A stretch of DNA of 64,000 nt, taken from Geodermatophilus marinus (GTDB lineage: Bacteria; Actinomycetota; Actinomycetes; Mycobacteriales; Geodermatophilaceae). Numbering within the stretch: position 1 is the first letter of the stretch; every line of letters starts with the position of its first letter. The stretch lies in assembly GCF_003428645.1 (NCBI RefSeq), contig NZ_QVQH01000007.1, positions 124,001 through 188,000 on the forward strand, read 5' to 3'. The notes under the pieces are model-generated. The model was given only the letters and a program-made list of their open reading frames with translations. It was not told the DNA's origin and searched no databases. Both the position numbers and the translations under genes were made by a program. Positions 23,746 through 32,340 of this stretch are shown here, piece after piece.

Positions 23746-26361
23746 TCAGGTGCTACCGGTGCCGGTCGCGGCGGTGGTCCCCGCCGGCGCCTCGGTGGTG
23801 GCCGGCGCCTCGGTGGTGGCCGGTGGCGGGGTGGTGGCCGGTGGCGGGGTGCTGGCCGGTGGCGGGGTGGTGGCCGGTGGCGGGGTGGTGGCCGGTGGCG
23901 GGGTGGTGGCCGGTGGCGGGGTGGTGGCCGGTGGCGGGGTGGTGGCCGGTGGCGGGGGGGTGGTGACCGGCGAGGGTGCCGTGGTGGTCCCCGGCGCCGT
24001 GGTCGTCCCGGGTGCGGTCGTCGTCCCTGGTGGCGTCGTGGTGCCGGGGCTCGTGGTGCCGGGGCTCGTGGTGCCGGGGCTCGTGGTGCCGGGGCTCGTG
24101 GTGCCGGGGCTCGTGGTGCCGGGGCTCGTGGTGCCGGGGCTCGTGGTGCCGGGGCTCGTGGTGCCGGGGCTCGTGCTGCCGGGGCTCGTGGTGCCGGGGC
24201 TCGTGGTGCCGGGGCTCGTGGTGCCGGGGCTCGTGCTGCCGGGGCTCGTGCTGCCGGGGCTCGTGCTGCCGGGGCTCGTGGTGCCGGCGCTCGTGCTGCC
24301 GGGACCAGGCGTCCCCGCGGCCGCGGTCGTCGGCGGGGCTGCGGCGGTCGTGCCCGGCGCGGCCAGCGGCTGGCGGGCCGCGGAGGCCCCACCGGCCGGG
24401 GTGCCCCCGGCGACGACCGCGGCCGGGGAGCCGGCCACGGGTGGCGCCAGCAGGGCGCCGCCACCGCCGCCGCCGCCACCGCCGCCGCCACCGCCGCCAC
24501 CGCCGTCGGCGGGCGACTCCGCCTCGGGCAGCGCCTCGCCGATCTCGCCGCCCGGGGCCGGCGTCGGGGCGGCATCGGACTCGCGGATGGCCAGTGACGC
24601 CGCGCGACCGCTGGCCTCGGTCTCCCCGACGCCCTCGCGCAGCACCGAGGCGAGGACGCCCATGCCGACGAGCACCGCGAGCGCCACCGCAGCAGTGGCC
24701 GCGCGCTCTGCCCAGGCCGGCAGGCCCCGGCCCGGCCCGGCCGGCACCGGGGTGGCCGACCGGGCCACGGCCGGGGCCGGGACGGTGGTCGCCGGCGCGG
24801 GAGCGGCCGCGGCGGGAGCGGCACCTTCGGCCGGCCGGCGGCCTGCCGTCGCCCGCAGCCGCCCAGCCGTGCCGGGGCGGAGCAGGACGCAGGCCAGGAC
24901 GCCGGCCGCGAGGACCGCGGCGCCCACGAGCATCGCGATCGCCTGCCCCGCGGCGAAGGCGTCCCGCGCCCCTTCGGCGACGGCGGCCCCGCGGACCCCG
25001 AGCCCGCCGGCCACCTCGACCGCCGGGGTGACCCCGCCCTGCACCTGCGCGGCCGCGTCGGCGGGCAGGCCGCGGACGACGCCGGCGACCTCGCCCGCGT
25101 AGCCGGTCAGCAGCGCACCGGCCGCCACGACCGCGCCGAGCGCCGCCCCCACCTGCCGGCCGGCGGCGCCGACCGCGGCCGCCCGGAGCTGTGCGTCGGC
25201 CGGCAGGTCGTCGGTGACCAGCGCGGCGGCCGGTCCGAGCGCCAGGCCGCTGCCCGCCCCGCAGAGGAGCAGCGCGACCCCGACCTGCCACAGCGGCGTC
25301 CCGACGCCGGCGAGGACGGCCAGCAGCACGAAGCCGGCGCCCAGCACCGCGAGGCCGCCGGCCGCGACCGCCCGGGCTCCCGCCTGCCGCACCAGCACCG
25401 GCACGAGCGCCGCCGCGAGCGCGAACCCCGGCGCGATAGGGGTCAGCCACAGCGCGGCCGCCAGCGGCCCGAGGCCCTGGACGTGCACCAGCCACTGGGG
25501 GAGGAGGAAGAGCAGGCCGGAGAGGGCCAGGAACAGCAGCAGGACCACCAGGTTCCCGGTGGCCGTCCCGCGGGACCGCAGCAGCCGGAGGTGCAGCAGC
25601 GGGGTGCCGCTGCGCAGCTGCCGGCGCACGAAGGTGATCAGCAGACCCGCGGCGGCGGCCCGCGCGGCGATCGTGGCCGGGTCGATCCAGCCGCGCGTCG
25701 GGGACTCGACGACCCCGAAGGCCAGCGCCCCCAGCCCGAGCAGCAGGAGCAGGGCGCCCACCGGGTCGACGGGGAGGTCCGGATCGCGCGCCGGCGGGAC
25801 GACGAGCGCGCTCAGCCCGAGGACGACGGCGGCCGCCGCGCCGAACGCGGCCGGCACGCTGCCCCACCACGAGAACTCGAGCAGCACACCGGCGAGCAGC
25901 AGCCCGAGCAGCGCGCCGGCGCCCGTGACCGCCAGCCACCACCCGATCACGCCCGGCCGGCGTTGCCGGGGGACGGCGTCCAGCAGCACCGCCAGCGTCA
26001 CCGGGAGCACGACGGCGGCACCGACCCCGGTCAGGGCACGCAGCGCCACGAGCTGCCAGACCTGGTCCACGAGGGCGGTGGCGATGCTCGCGACGGCGAC
26101 GAGCCCGAGCCCGGCCAGCAGCGCCTCGCGGCGGCCGAACCGGTCCGCGGCGACCCCGAGGGGGAGCAGCAGGCCGGCGACGACCAGGGGGTGGGCGATG
26201 ACCACCCAGGTGAGCGCGGTCTGGCCCGCCCCGGTCGCGGCCGCCAGCTCCGGCAGCGCCAGGGTGAGCGACGACCCGGCGCCGACCACCAGCGCAGCCG
26301 CCGTGCACATCACCGCCAGCAGGGCGCCGCGCCCCGCGATGGCCGTGGGAGTCCCCCGCAT
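23746..26361 (-). CDS. MFS drug exporter (EmrB/QacA-like) with a long Gly/Thr/Pro repeat tail
   Basis: 871 residues from the ATG at 26361 (GGAGGGG 4 bases upstream). About 14 membrane helices occupy residues 10-510, with DRFGRREALLAG as the first cytoplasmic-loop signature. An extra helix at roughly 565-585 (ATAAVALAVLVGMGVLASVL) is followed by a run of about 18 Gly, about 17 five-residue repeats (GTTSP/GSTSP) and about 8 six-residue PPPATT repeats. Normal family members stop near 500 residues. The tail would be extracytoplasmic if the extra helix is real, and resembles O-glycosylated wall-spanning stalks; this is inference. Confidence 0.85.
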   Translation of the reverse strand: MRGTPTAIAGRGALLAVMCTAAALVVGAGSSLTLALPELAAATGAGQTALTWVVIAHPLVVAGLLLPLGVAADRFGRREALLAGLGLVAVASIATALVDQVWQLVALRALTGVGAAVVLPVTLAVLLDAVPRQRRPGVIGWWLAVTGAGALLGLLLAGVLLEFSWWGSVPAAFGAAAAVVLGLSALVVPPARDPDLPVDPVGALLLLLGLGALAFGVVESPTRGWIDPATIAARAAAAGLLITFVRRQLRSGTPLLHLRLLRSRGTATGNLVVLLLFLALSGLLFLLPQWLVHVQGLGPLAAALWLTPIAPGFALAAALVPVLVRQAGARAVAAGGLAVLGAGFVLLAVLAGVGTPLWQVGVALLLCGAGSGLALGPAAALVTDDLPADAQLRAAAVGAAGRQVGAALGAVVAAGALLTGYAGEVAGVVRGLPADAAAQVQGGVTPAVEVAGGLGVRGAAVAEGARDAFAAGQAIAMLVGAAVLAAGVLACVLLRPGTAGRLRATAGRRPAEGAAPAAAAPAPATTVPAPAVARSATPVPAGPGRGLPAWAERAATAAVALAVLVGMGVLASVLREGVGETEASGRAASLAIRESDAAPTPAPGGEIGEALPEAESPADGGGGGGGGGGGGGGGGALLAPPVAGSPAAVVAGGTPAGGASAARQPLAAPGTTAAAPPTTAAAGTPGPGSTSAGTTSPGSTSPGSTSPGSTSPGTTSPGTTSPGTTSPGSTSPGTTSPGTTSPGTTSPGTTSPGTTSPGTTSPGTTSPGTTSPGTTTPPGTTTAPGTTTAPGTTTAPSPVTTPPPPATTPPPATTPPPATTPPPATTPPPATTPPPASTPPPATTPPPATTEAPATTEAPAGTTAATGTGST
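23821..23964. repeat. 18-bp minisatellite encoding PPPATT
   Basis: Seven units of CGGTGGCGGGGTGGTGGC and a degenerate eighth lie in the 3' end of the MFS gene. One unit differs by a base (GCTGGC). Confidence 0.9.
24038..24302. repeat. 15-bp minisatellite encoding GTTSP/GSTSP
   Basis: About 17 tandem units of GTGGTGCCGGGGCTC occur, with a recurrent G-to-C variant (GTGCTG) that turns Thr into Ser. The array is highly homogeneous, implying recent expansion or homogenisation. Confidence 0.95.
24459..24508. repeat. CCG/CCA triplet run encoding poly-glycine
   Basis: A near-pure run of CCG and CCA triplets on the plus strand encodes about 18 consecutive Gly on the minus strand. It is a likely spot for length variation. 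Confidence 0.9.
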
Positions 26362-26551
26362 CAAGCCCCTCCAGCCGCGCCCCGTCGGGCGCCCGGCGCC
26401 GAGCGCCCGGCACCGGTCGCGCGCCAGCATGGTCCGCCCCGGTCGGGCGGCGCAACCTCCTCGCTCGCCCTTCCCGGCCGGGGCCCTCCGGGTTGTGGGC
26501 TCCGCCCGCGGCGCGCGAGCATCGCAGCGGCAGCGGCGCGAGGAGGCGGCG

Positions 26552-26755
26552 ATGACGAGGCACGGGACTCCCGGCGACGGGACGGCCGGGGGCGACCTCG
26601 GCTACGACACGGTGCACGAGGGGGCGGCGCAGCAGGGGGCGCACCAGGAGCGGGAGTACCCGCCGGCCGGGTCCGGCCGCGGGCCCGTGCCGCCGCGGCC
26701 GGAGGACGTCGGCGGCGACCTCTCCTACGACGAGAGCCACGACTTCCGCCGGTGA
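26552..26755 (+). CDS. Small acidic protein (67 residues) with duplicated GGDLxYD motif, translated ahead of kynA
   Basis: The protein is hydrophilic and probably disordered. The motif GGDLGYDTVH near the N-terminus recurs as GGDLSYDESHDF at the C-terminus, so the protein is an imperfect internal repeat. The ATG follows GAGGAGG by 5 bases. Its stop overlaps the GTG of kynA (GTGA), so kynA translation depends on it. I do not recognise the family. Confidence 0.75.
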   Translation: MTRHGTPGDGTAGGDLGYDTVHEGAAQQGAHQEREYPPAGSGRGPVPPRPEDVGGDLSYDESHDFRR

Positions 26756-27597
26756 GCGCGCGGACCCCCGGGGGGGACGGCGGTACGGAGGGCCGGGGCC
26801 CGGTCACCGGGTACGCCGAGTACCTCGACCTGCCCCAGCTGCTCGGCGCCCAGCACCCGCGCAGCTCGCCGGTCCACCACGACGAGCTGCTGTTCATCGT
26901 CCAGCACCAGACCAGCGAGCTGTGGTTCAAGCTGGTGCTGCACGAGCTCACCGCCGCCTGCCGGTACCTGGGCGGGGACGAGCTGGCGCCGGCCCTCAAG
27001 TGCCTGGCGCGGGTGAAGAACGTGCAGCGCACCCTCATCGAGCAGTGGTCGGTGCTGGCCACGCTCACGCCGCGCGAGTACGCCCAGTTCCGCGGCGCGC
27101 TGGGCACCGCCTCGGGGTTCCAGTCGCACCAGTACCGGGCGGTGGAGTTCGTCCTGGGCAACAAGGACGCCGGGCTGCTCCCGGCGTTCGCCGCCGACCC
27201 GGCCGCGCACGACCTGCTGGCCGGCCTGCTGGAGGCGCCCACCCTCTACGACGAGTTCCTGCGGCTCATGGCCCGGCAGGGCGTCGCCGTCCCCGCCGAG
27301 GTGCTCGACCGGGACGTGCGGGAGGCGTGGACGTACCGCCCCCAGCTGGTGCCGCTGTTCCGCGCCGTCTACGAGGACCCCGGTGCCCCGTGGGGCTTCT
27401 ACGAGGCCTGCGAGAGCCTGGTCGACATCGAGGACAACCTGCAGATGTGGCGCTTCCGCCACCTGCGCACCGTGCAGCGGACCATCGGGGACAAGCGGGG
27501 CACCGGCGGGTCGGCCGGGCTGGCCTTCCTGCGCCGGGCGCTCGACGTCACCTTCTTCCCCGAGCTCTACGCCGTCCGCACCGTCATCGGCACCTGA
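26752..27597 (+). CDS. kynA: Tryptophan 2,3-dioxygenase
   Basis: 281 residues, the usual bacterial length. Family signatures are HHDELLFIVQHQTSELWFKLVLHEL near the N-terminus (distal His and substrate contacts), ASGFQSHQYR, and the C-terminal RHLRTVQRTIGDKRGTGGSAGLAFLRRALD containing the proximal heme His. The enzyme opens tryptophan to N-formylkynurenine. No kynureninase or formamidase is adjacent, although a cyclase-family hydrolase occurs at 1378-2310. Confidence 0.95.
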   Translation: MSARTPGGDGGTEGRGPVTGYAEYLDLPQLLGAQHPRSSPVHHDELLFIVQHQTSELWFKLVLHELTAACRYLGGDELAPALKCLARVKNVQRTLIEQWSVLATLTPREYAQFRGALGTASGFQSHQYRAVEFVLGNKDAGLLPAFAADPAAHDLLAGLLEAPTLYDEFLRLMARQGVAVPAEVLDRDVREAWTYRPQLVPLFRAVYEDPGAPWGFYEACESLVDIEDNLQMWRFRHLRTVQRTIGDKRGTGGSAGLAFLRRALDVTFFPELYAVRTVIGT

Positions 27598-27626
27598 GCC
27601 GCGGCCCCCCGGCGGGGAGCCGCGGC
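27598..27626. terminator. Bidirectional terminator between kynA and the Spo0M-like gene
   Basis: GCCGCGGC at 27598-27605 and again at 27619-27626, each self-complementary, pair across a 13-base loop directly after the kynA stop codon. Confidence 0.6.
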
Positions 27627-27634
27627 GCCGGACC

Positions 27635-28414
27635 TCAGAGCCAGCCGCGCCGTGCGCCGAGCTGGCGGACGACCTCGTCCAGCCGGGCGGCCACCGCGTG
27701 CAGGTCGGTGTCGGAGTGCGCCAGGCGCAGCCGGCCGCTCACGTCGCGGCCCTCGGTGAGCAGGCCGCCGCGCCGGTCGACCTCCAGCACCACCTCGACC
27801 CCCTGCGGGTCGGCCAGGAAGGTCACCTCCACCTCGTTGACCCGGCCGCGCAGGGACATCGGCGGGGCGAACTCGACCTCCTGGTAGAAGGGCAGCGCGC
27901 TGCCGGGCAGGTGGCCCTTCTCCACGTCGGCGCCGCGGAAGGAGAAGCCGAGGCCGTCGAGGGCCTGCAGCACGGTGCGCTGCACCGGCAGCGGGGTGAC
28001 GGTCACCGGGTCGAGGTCACCGGGGTCGACGGCGCCGCGGACGTCGACCCGGGTGCGCAGGCCGACCCGCATGCCGCGCAGCGTCCAGCCGTCGATGCTG
28101 GTGATCGGGCACTGCCACGGGACGGCGAGACCGAACGGGATGGCGTGCCGGGCGCCCGGCTCGATCCGGCCCGCGCCGGCGACGGTGGCCGTGCCGAAGG
28201 CGACGTTCTCCTTCCAGGAGTTGTCCCCGCGCTCCACCTCGACGGTGGCCTCGAGGGCCACGCGGATCTCGGTGATCTCCTGGGCGACGTCGCCGCCGGT
28301 GAGGTGGACGGTGCCGGTGACGGTGCCGCCCGGGGTGGTGGTGGGGGTGTCGAGGACGGCGTCGACCGACGCGTTGCCGCCGCCGAGCTTGGCCATGAGG
28401 TCGCGGAAGCCCAC
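27635..28414 (-). CDS. Spo0M-like sporulation-control (arrestin-fold) protein
   Basis: 259 residues. The N-terminus (FRDLMAKLGGGNASVDAVLDTPTTTPGGTVTGTVHLTGGDVAQEITEIRVAL) and the central GARHAIPFGLAVPWQCPITSIDGW match the Spo0M family, which adopts an arrestin-like beta-sandwich. In Bacillus it affects sporulation control, but in actinobacteria the role is unknown. The GTG at 28414 follows GGAGGAG by 8 bases. Confidence 0.88.
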   Translation of the reverse strand: MGFRDLMAKLGGGNASVDAVLDTPTTTPGGTVTGTVHLTGGDVAQEITEIRVALEATVEVERGDNSWKENVAFGTATVAGAGRIEPGARHAIPFGLAVPWQCPITSIDGWTLRGMRVGLRTRVDVRGAVDPGDLDPVTVTPLPVQRTVLQALDGLGFSFRGADVEKGHLPGSALPFYQEVEFAPPMSLRGRVNEVEVTFLADPQGVEVVLEVDRRGGLLTEGRDVSGRLRLAHSDTDLHAVAARLDEVVRQLGARRGWL

Positions 28415-28512
28415 GGGGGTGCTCCTCCAGGGGTGGGGTCGGGTGTGCCGCGGCATGATGCACGCCGGCCGGTCGCGGCGGAACCTCCGGGCGCGCCGTC
28501 CAACGCGGTGCG

Positions 28513-28541
28513 TTGACGTGACGTGGGTCACTGATTACCGT
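28513..28541 (+). promoter_or_regulatory. Sigma-70-type promoter of the 96-residue protein gene
   Basis: TTGACG (28513-28518), a 17-base spacer and TACCGT (28536-28541) fit the actinobacterial housekeeping consensus. It would give a leader of about 150 bases before the ATG at 28703. Confidence 0.6.
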
Positions 28542-28702
28542 GACGCCGACCCGAACGACCCCGCGGCCGGGCGCCGCGGCCGTCCGGCGCTGGGGCGAGC
28601 CCGCTCGACGACGACGAGCCGCCGCCGGCCTGCTCGAGCGGGCCGGCAGGCTGCCGGGTGCCGCCGGTGGATCCGGGCCGCACCCCCAGGAGAGGCGACC
28701 CG

Positions 28703-28993
28703 ATGACCGCGAGTCCGGCGGTGTCCCCGGCCGACGACCCCCGCCACGCGTCGGCGCGTTCCGTGGCACGGCCCGTCCCGGCCGCGGTGGCGGCCCCGTC
28801 CGCGCCGCCGCGGAGCCCGGCGGTCACCACCGGCCGGCCCGTCCCCGCCGGCATGTTCACCGCGATCTGCGCCGAGCTCGGCTACGACCCCTACGCGGTG
28901 CTGTCGGTCCGGCTCAATGCGCGGGAGGTCGTCGTCACCCGCTCCGACGAGCACGGGGGCCTGGGCACGGTGACCCACCCGGTCGAGCCGTAG
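28703..28993 (+). CDS. Small hypothetical protein (96 residues)
   Basis: The first 48 residues are Ala/Pro/Ser-rich and probably disordered. The last 48 (GMFTAICAELGYDPYAVLSVRLNAREVVVTRSDEHGGLGTVTHPVEP) look like a compact alpha-beta domain with coding-like composition. AGGAGAGG lies 7 bases before the ATG and a good promoter lies upstream. The stop codon is TAG. The family is not recognised. Confidence 0.65.
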   Translation: MTASPAVSPADDPRHASARSVARPVPAAVAAPSAPPRSPAVTTGRPVPAGMFTAICAELGYDPYAVLSVRLNAREVVVTRSDEHGGLGTVTHPVEP

Positions 28994-29035
28994 GGGCCGC
29001 CCGGCGGGGCGGGCGCGCGGGCGGACCGCGCGTCC

Positions 29036-30235
29036 TCAGGCTCCTCCGGGCGCCCGCACGGTCAGCGTGACCCCGTCGGCGAGCCGGTAGGGCCGGGTGT
29101 CGACCAGGCCGCCGACCGCCCGCCGCAGCCGCGACACCTCGGCGCGGGCGGTCACCCGGTGCGCGTCGTCCCCGAACAGGGCCGTGCTGAGCCCGGCGGC
29201 GCTCACCCCGGCCCGTCCCGCGCGGTGCAGCAGGACCAGCAGCTCGGCGTGCCGGCGGGTCAGCGGCGTCCGCCACGGCTCGCCGTCCCCGGGGTCCAAC
29301 CGCAGCACCGGCGCGCCGGTGAGGTCCAGCTCGGCGCGCAGGTCGGTGGCCCGGTCCGGCGGGCGGACCAGCCAGCCCTCGCCGAGCCGCTCCGGCGTGC
29401 AGAGGCCCAGCCCCGGCACGGCGATGAGCCGGTCGGCCCGCGGGACCTCGAGCCGGTCCCGGACGGCGATGCCCGCCTGGTGGGCCACCCAGCCGTCGTC
29501 GTCGACGAGCAGCACCGGGCCGCGGACGGTGGCCAGCACGCCCTGCGCGGACCGGCGCACCCGCTCCAGGTGCTGCTGGTGGTGCCGCCACAGCCGGGAC
29601 TCGGCCAGCCGCACCGCCGTCTCGACCAGCGCGCCGATCAGCGGGTGCAGGGTGAGGGCCGGGCCGCTGACGTCGACCACGCCGAGCAGCTCCCCGGTCG
29701 CCGGGTGGTGGATCGGTGCGGCCGTGCAGTACCAGGGGTGCTGGGCCTGCTCGAAGTGCTCGGCGGAGAACAGCTGCACCGGCGCCGCCTCGGCCAGCGC
29801 CGTCCCGATCGCGTTGGTGCCGACGACGCCCTCCGTCCACAGCGCGCCGGGGGTGAAGCCGAGGGCGTCGGCGCGCAGCTGCACGGCCGCCGATCCCTCG
29901 CGCCAGAGGATGACCCCGTCGGCGTCGGTCACCACGACGAGGAAGCAGGAGGCGTCGGCGGCGCTGACCAGCACCTGCCGCAGCTCGTCGACCACCAGCG
30001 ACAGGGCCGAGCGGGCCCGCCGCGCCTCCAGCTCGGCCAGCGGCAGCGGCCGGCGGGTGTTGGCCCGGGACGGGTCGAGGCCCAGGCCGAGCACCCGGGA
30101 CCAGGAGCGGGCGACCACGTCCCGCGGCTGCGCCGGCGGGCGCCCGCCGCCGATGACCGCGTCGTGCACGCGGACCAGGACGCGGGCGTGCTGCGAGAGG
30201 TCCGTGCCCGGGGTGATCGCCGAGAAGCCGGGCAC
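29036..30235 (-). CDS. GAF-domain transcriptional regulator with C-terminal winged-helix-like domain
   Basis: 399 residues. The N-terminal helix bundle (VARSWSRVLGLGLDPSRANTRRPLPLAELEARR) and GAF domain (LVVVTDADGVILWREGSAAVQLRADALGFTPGALWTEGVVGTNAIGTALAE) match the sensor part of AcoR-like activators. There is no sigma-54 ATPase. The end (LTRRHAELLVLLHRAGRAGVSAAGLSTALFGDDAHRVTARAEVSRLRRAVGGLV) looks like an OmpR/SARP-type winged helix. It is divergent from the monooxygenase and is its likely regulator. A start at 30241 is an alternative. Confidence 0.85.
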   Translation of the reverse strand: MPGFSAITPGTDLSQHARVLVRVHDAVIGGGRPPAQPRDVVARSWSRVLGLGLDPSRANTRRPLPLAELEARRARSALSLVVDELRQVLVSAADASCFLVVVTDADGVILWREGSAAVQLRADALGFTPGALWTEGVVGTNAIGTALAEAAPVQLFSAEHFEQAQHPWYCTAAPIHHPATGELLGVVDVSGPALTLHPLIGALVETAVRLAESRLWRHHQQHLERVRRSAQGVLATVRGPVLLVDDDGWVAHQAGIAVRDRLEVPRADRLIAVPGLGLCTPERLGEGWLVRPPDRATDLRAELDLTGAPVLRLDPGDGEPWRTPLTRRHAELLVLLHRAGRAGVSAAGLSTALFGDDAHRVTARAEVSRLRRAVGGLVDTRPYRLADGVTLTVRAPGGA

Positions 30236-30301
30236 GGGCACCTCCAGGTCGGCACCGCGGGATGCAACCGGCTGCAACCCTCCCGCGCCGGCCCCGGGTG
30301 C

Positions 30302-30321
30302 GGTGTGCTCCCCATCACACC
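30302..30321. promoter_or_regulatory. Inverted repeat upstream of the monooxygenase gene, candidate operator
   Basis: GGTGTG-N8-CACACC lies 29 bases before the monooxygenase start. A direct repeat TGCAACC-N3-TGCAACC at about 30263-30279 is closer to the regulator start. Confidence 0.4.
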
Positions 30322-30349
30322 ACGCCCGAACCCCCCGGGAGGAGACGCG

Positions 30350-32173
30350 ATGACGCAGACCCTGGACGCCCCGCCCACCACCGCCGAGCAGCGCGCGCAG
30401 ACCTGGCTGACCGGGTTCGAGGACGCCCTGCGGGCCCGCGACGTCGGCCGCGCCGCCGGCATGTTCGCGACCACCAGCTTCTGGCGTGACCTGGTCTCGT
30501 TCACCTGGAACCTCACCACCGTCGAGGGGCGCGCGGGCGTCACCGGCCTGCTCGAGGGGACGCTGGAGAGCACCGACCCGTCGTCCTTCGCGCTGGAGGA
30601 GCCGCCCGAGGAGGCCGACGGGGTGACCACCGCGTGGTTCACCTTCGAGACCGGGCCCGGCCGCGGCCGCGGTCTGGTGCGGCTGGTCGAGGAGGACGGC
30701 GAGACCCGGGCGTGGACCCTGCTCACCACGCTGCACGAGCTCAAGGACCACGAGGAGCCGCGCGGGCCGCGCCGGCCGATGGGTGCCGAGCACGGCGCCG
30801 ACCGCGAGCGGCTCACCTGGGCCGAGCGCCGGGAGCGGGAGGAGGCCGAGCTCGGCGTCACCGTGCAGCCCTACGTGCTCGTCGTCGGCGGCGGGCAGGG
30901 CGGCATCGCCCTCGGCGCGCGGCTGCGGCAGATGGGCGTCCCCGCGCTGGTGGTCGACAAGCACCCGCGGCCGGGCGACCAGTGGCGCGGCCGGTACAAG
31001 TCGCTGTGCCTGCACGACCCGGTCTGGTACGACCACCTGCCCTACCTGAAGTTCCCCGACAACTGGCCGGTGTTCTCGCCGAAGGACAAGATCGCCGACT
31101 GGCTGGAGTCCTACGTCCGGGTCATGGAGATCCCCTACTGGGGGAGCACGGAGGCCAGGCGCGCCACCTACTCGCCGGAGGCGGGGGAGTGGACCGTCGA
31201 GGTCGAGCGCGAGGGCGCGCCGCTGACGCTGCGCCCGAAGCACCTGGTGCTGGCCACCGGCATGAGCGGCAAGCCGAACGTGCCGGTGCTGCCGGGGCAG
31301 GACGTGTTCCGCGGGGACCAGCACCACTCCTCGGCGCACCCGGGCCCGGACGCCTACGCGGGGAAGCGCTGCGTGGTGATCGGGAGCAACAACTCCGCGT
31401 TCGACATCTGCGGCGCGCTGTGGGAGGCCGGCGCCGACGTCACGATGGTGCAGCGCACCTCGACGCACATCGTCAGGAGCGACAGCCTCATGGAGATCGG
31501 CCTCGGCGCGCTCTACAGCGAGCAGGCCGTGGCCGACGGGGTCACCACCGAGAAGGCCGACCTCGTCTTCGCCTCGATCCCGTACCGGATCATGCACGAG
31601 TTCCAGATCCCGCTGTACGAGCAGATGAAGGAGCGGGACGCCGACTTCTACCGGCGGATGGAGGCCGCCGGCTTCTGGCTCGACTGGGGGGACGACGGCT
31701 CCGGGCTGTTCATGAAGTACCTGCGCCGCGGCTCCGGTTACTACATCGACGTGGGCGCCGCCGACCTGGTGGCGAACGGGGACGTGCGGCTGGTGCACGG
31801 CCAGGTCGACCACCTCACCGAGGACGCCGTCGTCCTCGAGGACGGCACGACGCTGCCGGCCGACCTGGTCGTCTACGCCACCGGGTACGGGTCGATGAAC
31901 GGCTGGGCGGCCGACCTGATCAGCCAGGAGGTCGCCGACCGCGTCGGCAAGGTGTGGGGCCTGGGCTCGGACACCACCAAGGACCCGGGCCCGTGGGAGG
32001 GCGAGCAGCGCAACATGTGGAAGCCCACCCAGCAGGAGGGGCTGTGGTTCCACGGCGGCAACCTGCACCAGTCGCGGCACTACTCGCTCTACCTCGCACT
32101 GCAGCTCAAGGCCCGCCACGAGGGGATCCCGACGCCGGTGCACGGGCTGCAGGAGGTGCACCACCTCTCCTGA
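30350..32173 (+). CDS. Flavin-containing monooxygenase with N-terminal NTF2-like domain
   Basis: 607 residues. Residues 10-130 form an NTF2/SnoaL-like module (WLTGFEDALRARDVGRAAGMFATTSFWRDLVSFTWNLTTVEGR). FAD binding begins near residue 176 (VLVVGGGQGGIALGARLRQMGV), the FMO/BVMO-like fingerprint is FRGDQHHSSAHPG, and the NADPH Rossmann motif is near 340 (CVVIGSNNSAFDICGAL). The C-terminal YATGY is present. The enzyme probably inserts oxygen into a ketone, amine or sulfide. The ATG follows GGAGGAG. Confidence 0.92.
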   Translation: MTQTLDAPPTTAEQRAQTWLTGFEDALRARDVGRAAGMFATTSFWRDLVSFTWNLTTVEGRAGVTGLLEGTLESTDPSSFALEEPPEEADGVTTAWFTFETGPGRGRGLVRLVEEDGETRAWTLLTTLHELKDHEEPRGPRRPMGAEHGADRERLTWAERREREEAELGVTVQPYVLVVGGGQGGIALGARLRQMGVPALVVDKHPRPGDQWRGRYKSLCLHDPVWYDHLPYLKFPDNWPVFSPKDKIADWLESYVRVMEIPYWGSTEARRATYSPEAGEWTVEVEREGAPLTLRPKHLVLATGMSGKPNVPVLPGQDVFRGDQHHSSAHPGPDAYAGKRCVVIGSNNSAFDICGALWEAGADVTMVQRTSTHIVRSDSLMEIGLGALYSEQAVADGVTTEKADLVFASIPYRIMHEFQIPLYEQMKERDADFYRRMEAAGFWLDWGDDGSGLFMKYLRRGSGYYIDVGAADLVANGDVRLVHGQVDHLTEDAVVLEDGTTLPADLVVYATGYGSMNGWAADLISQEVADRVGKVWGLGSDTTKDPGPWEGEQRNMWKPTQQEGLWFHGGNLHQSRHYSLYLALQLKARHEGIPTPVHGLQEVHHLS

Positions 32174-32179
32174 CCGCCC

Positions 32180-32211
32180 GGCCGGGGCGGCGAGGCCCTC
32201 CCGCCCCGGCC
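32180..32211 (+). terminator. Terminator after the monooxygenase gene
   Basis: An 11-bp perfect stem (32180-32190 with 32201-32211) has a 10-base loop and starts 7 bases after the stop codon. Confidence 0.7.
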
Positions 32212-32340
32212 GCGGCCGCGCCCCGGCGGGCGGTTGACCTGCGGTTCTGGTACGCAGGGAGCCGAACCGGGGCGGGCGTCGCCCCAGGGGGACGGCACGA
32301 GGTCGACGCCACGCCCTCCGACACCCACGGAGAGGCCCCC

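Noticed and set aside
23821-24302. Tandem direct repeats as a possible CRISPR array
   Set aside because: Units of 15 and 18 bp are contiguous without spacers and encode in-frame peptide repeats.
29036-32164. 1042-residue minus-strand frame spanning the monooxygenase
   Set aside because: Only the part up to about 30235 has regulator-family character. The rest is antisense to the clear monooxygenase gene and has Val/His/Arg-rich shadow composition.
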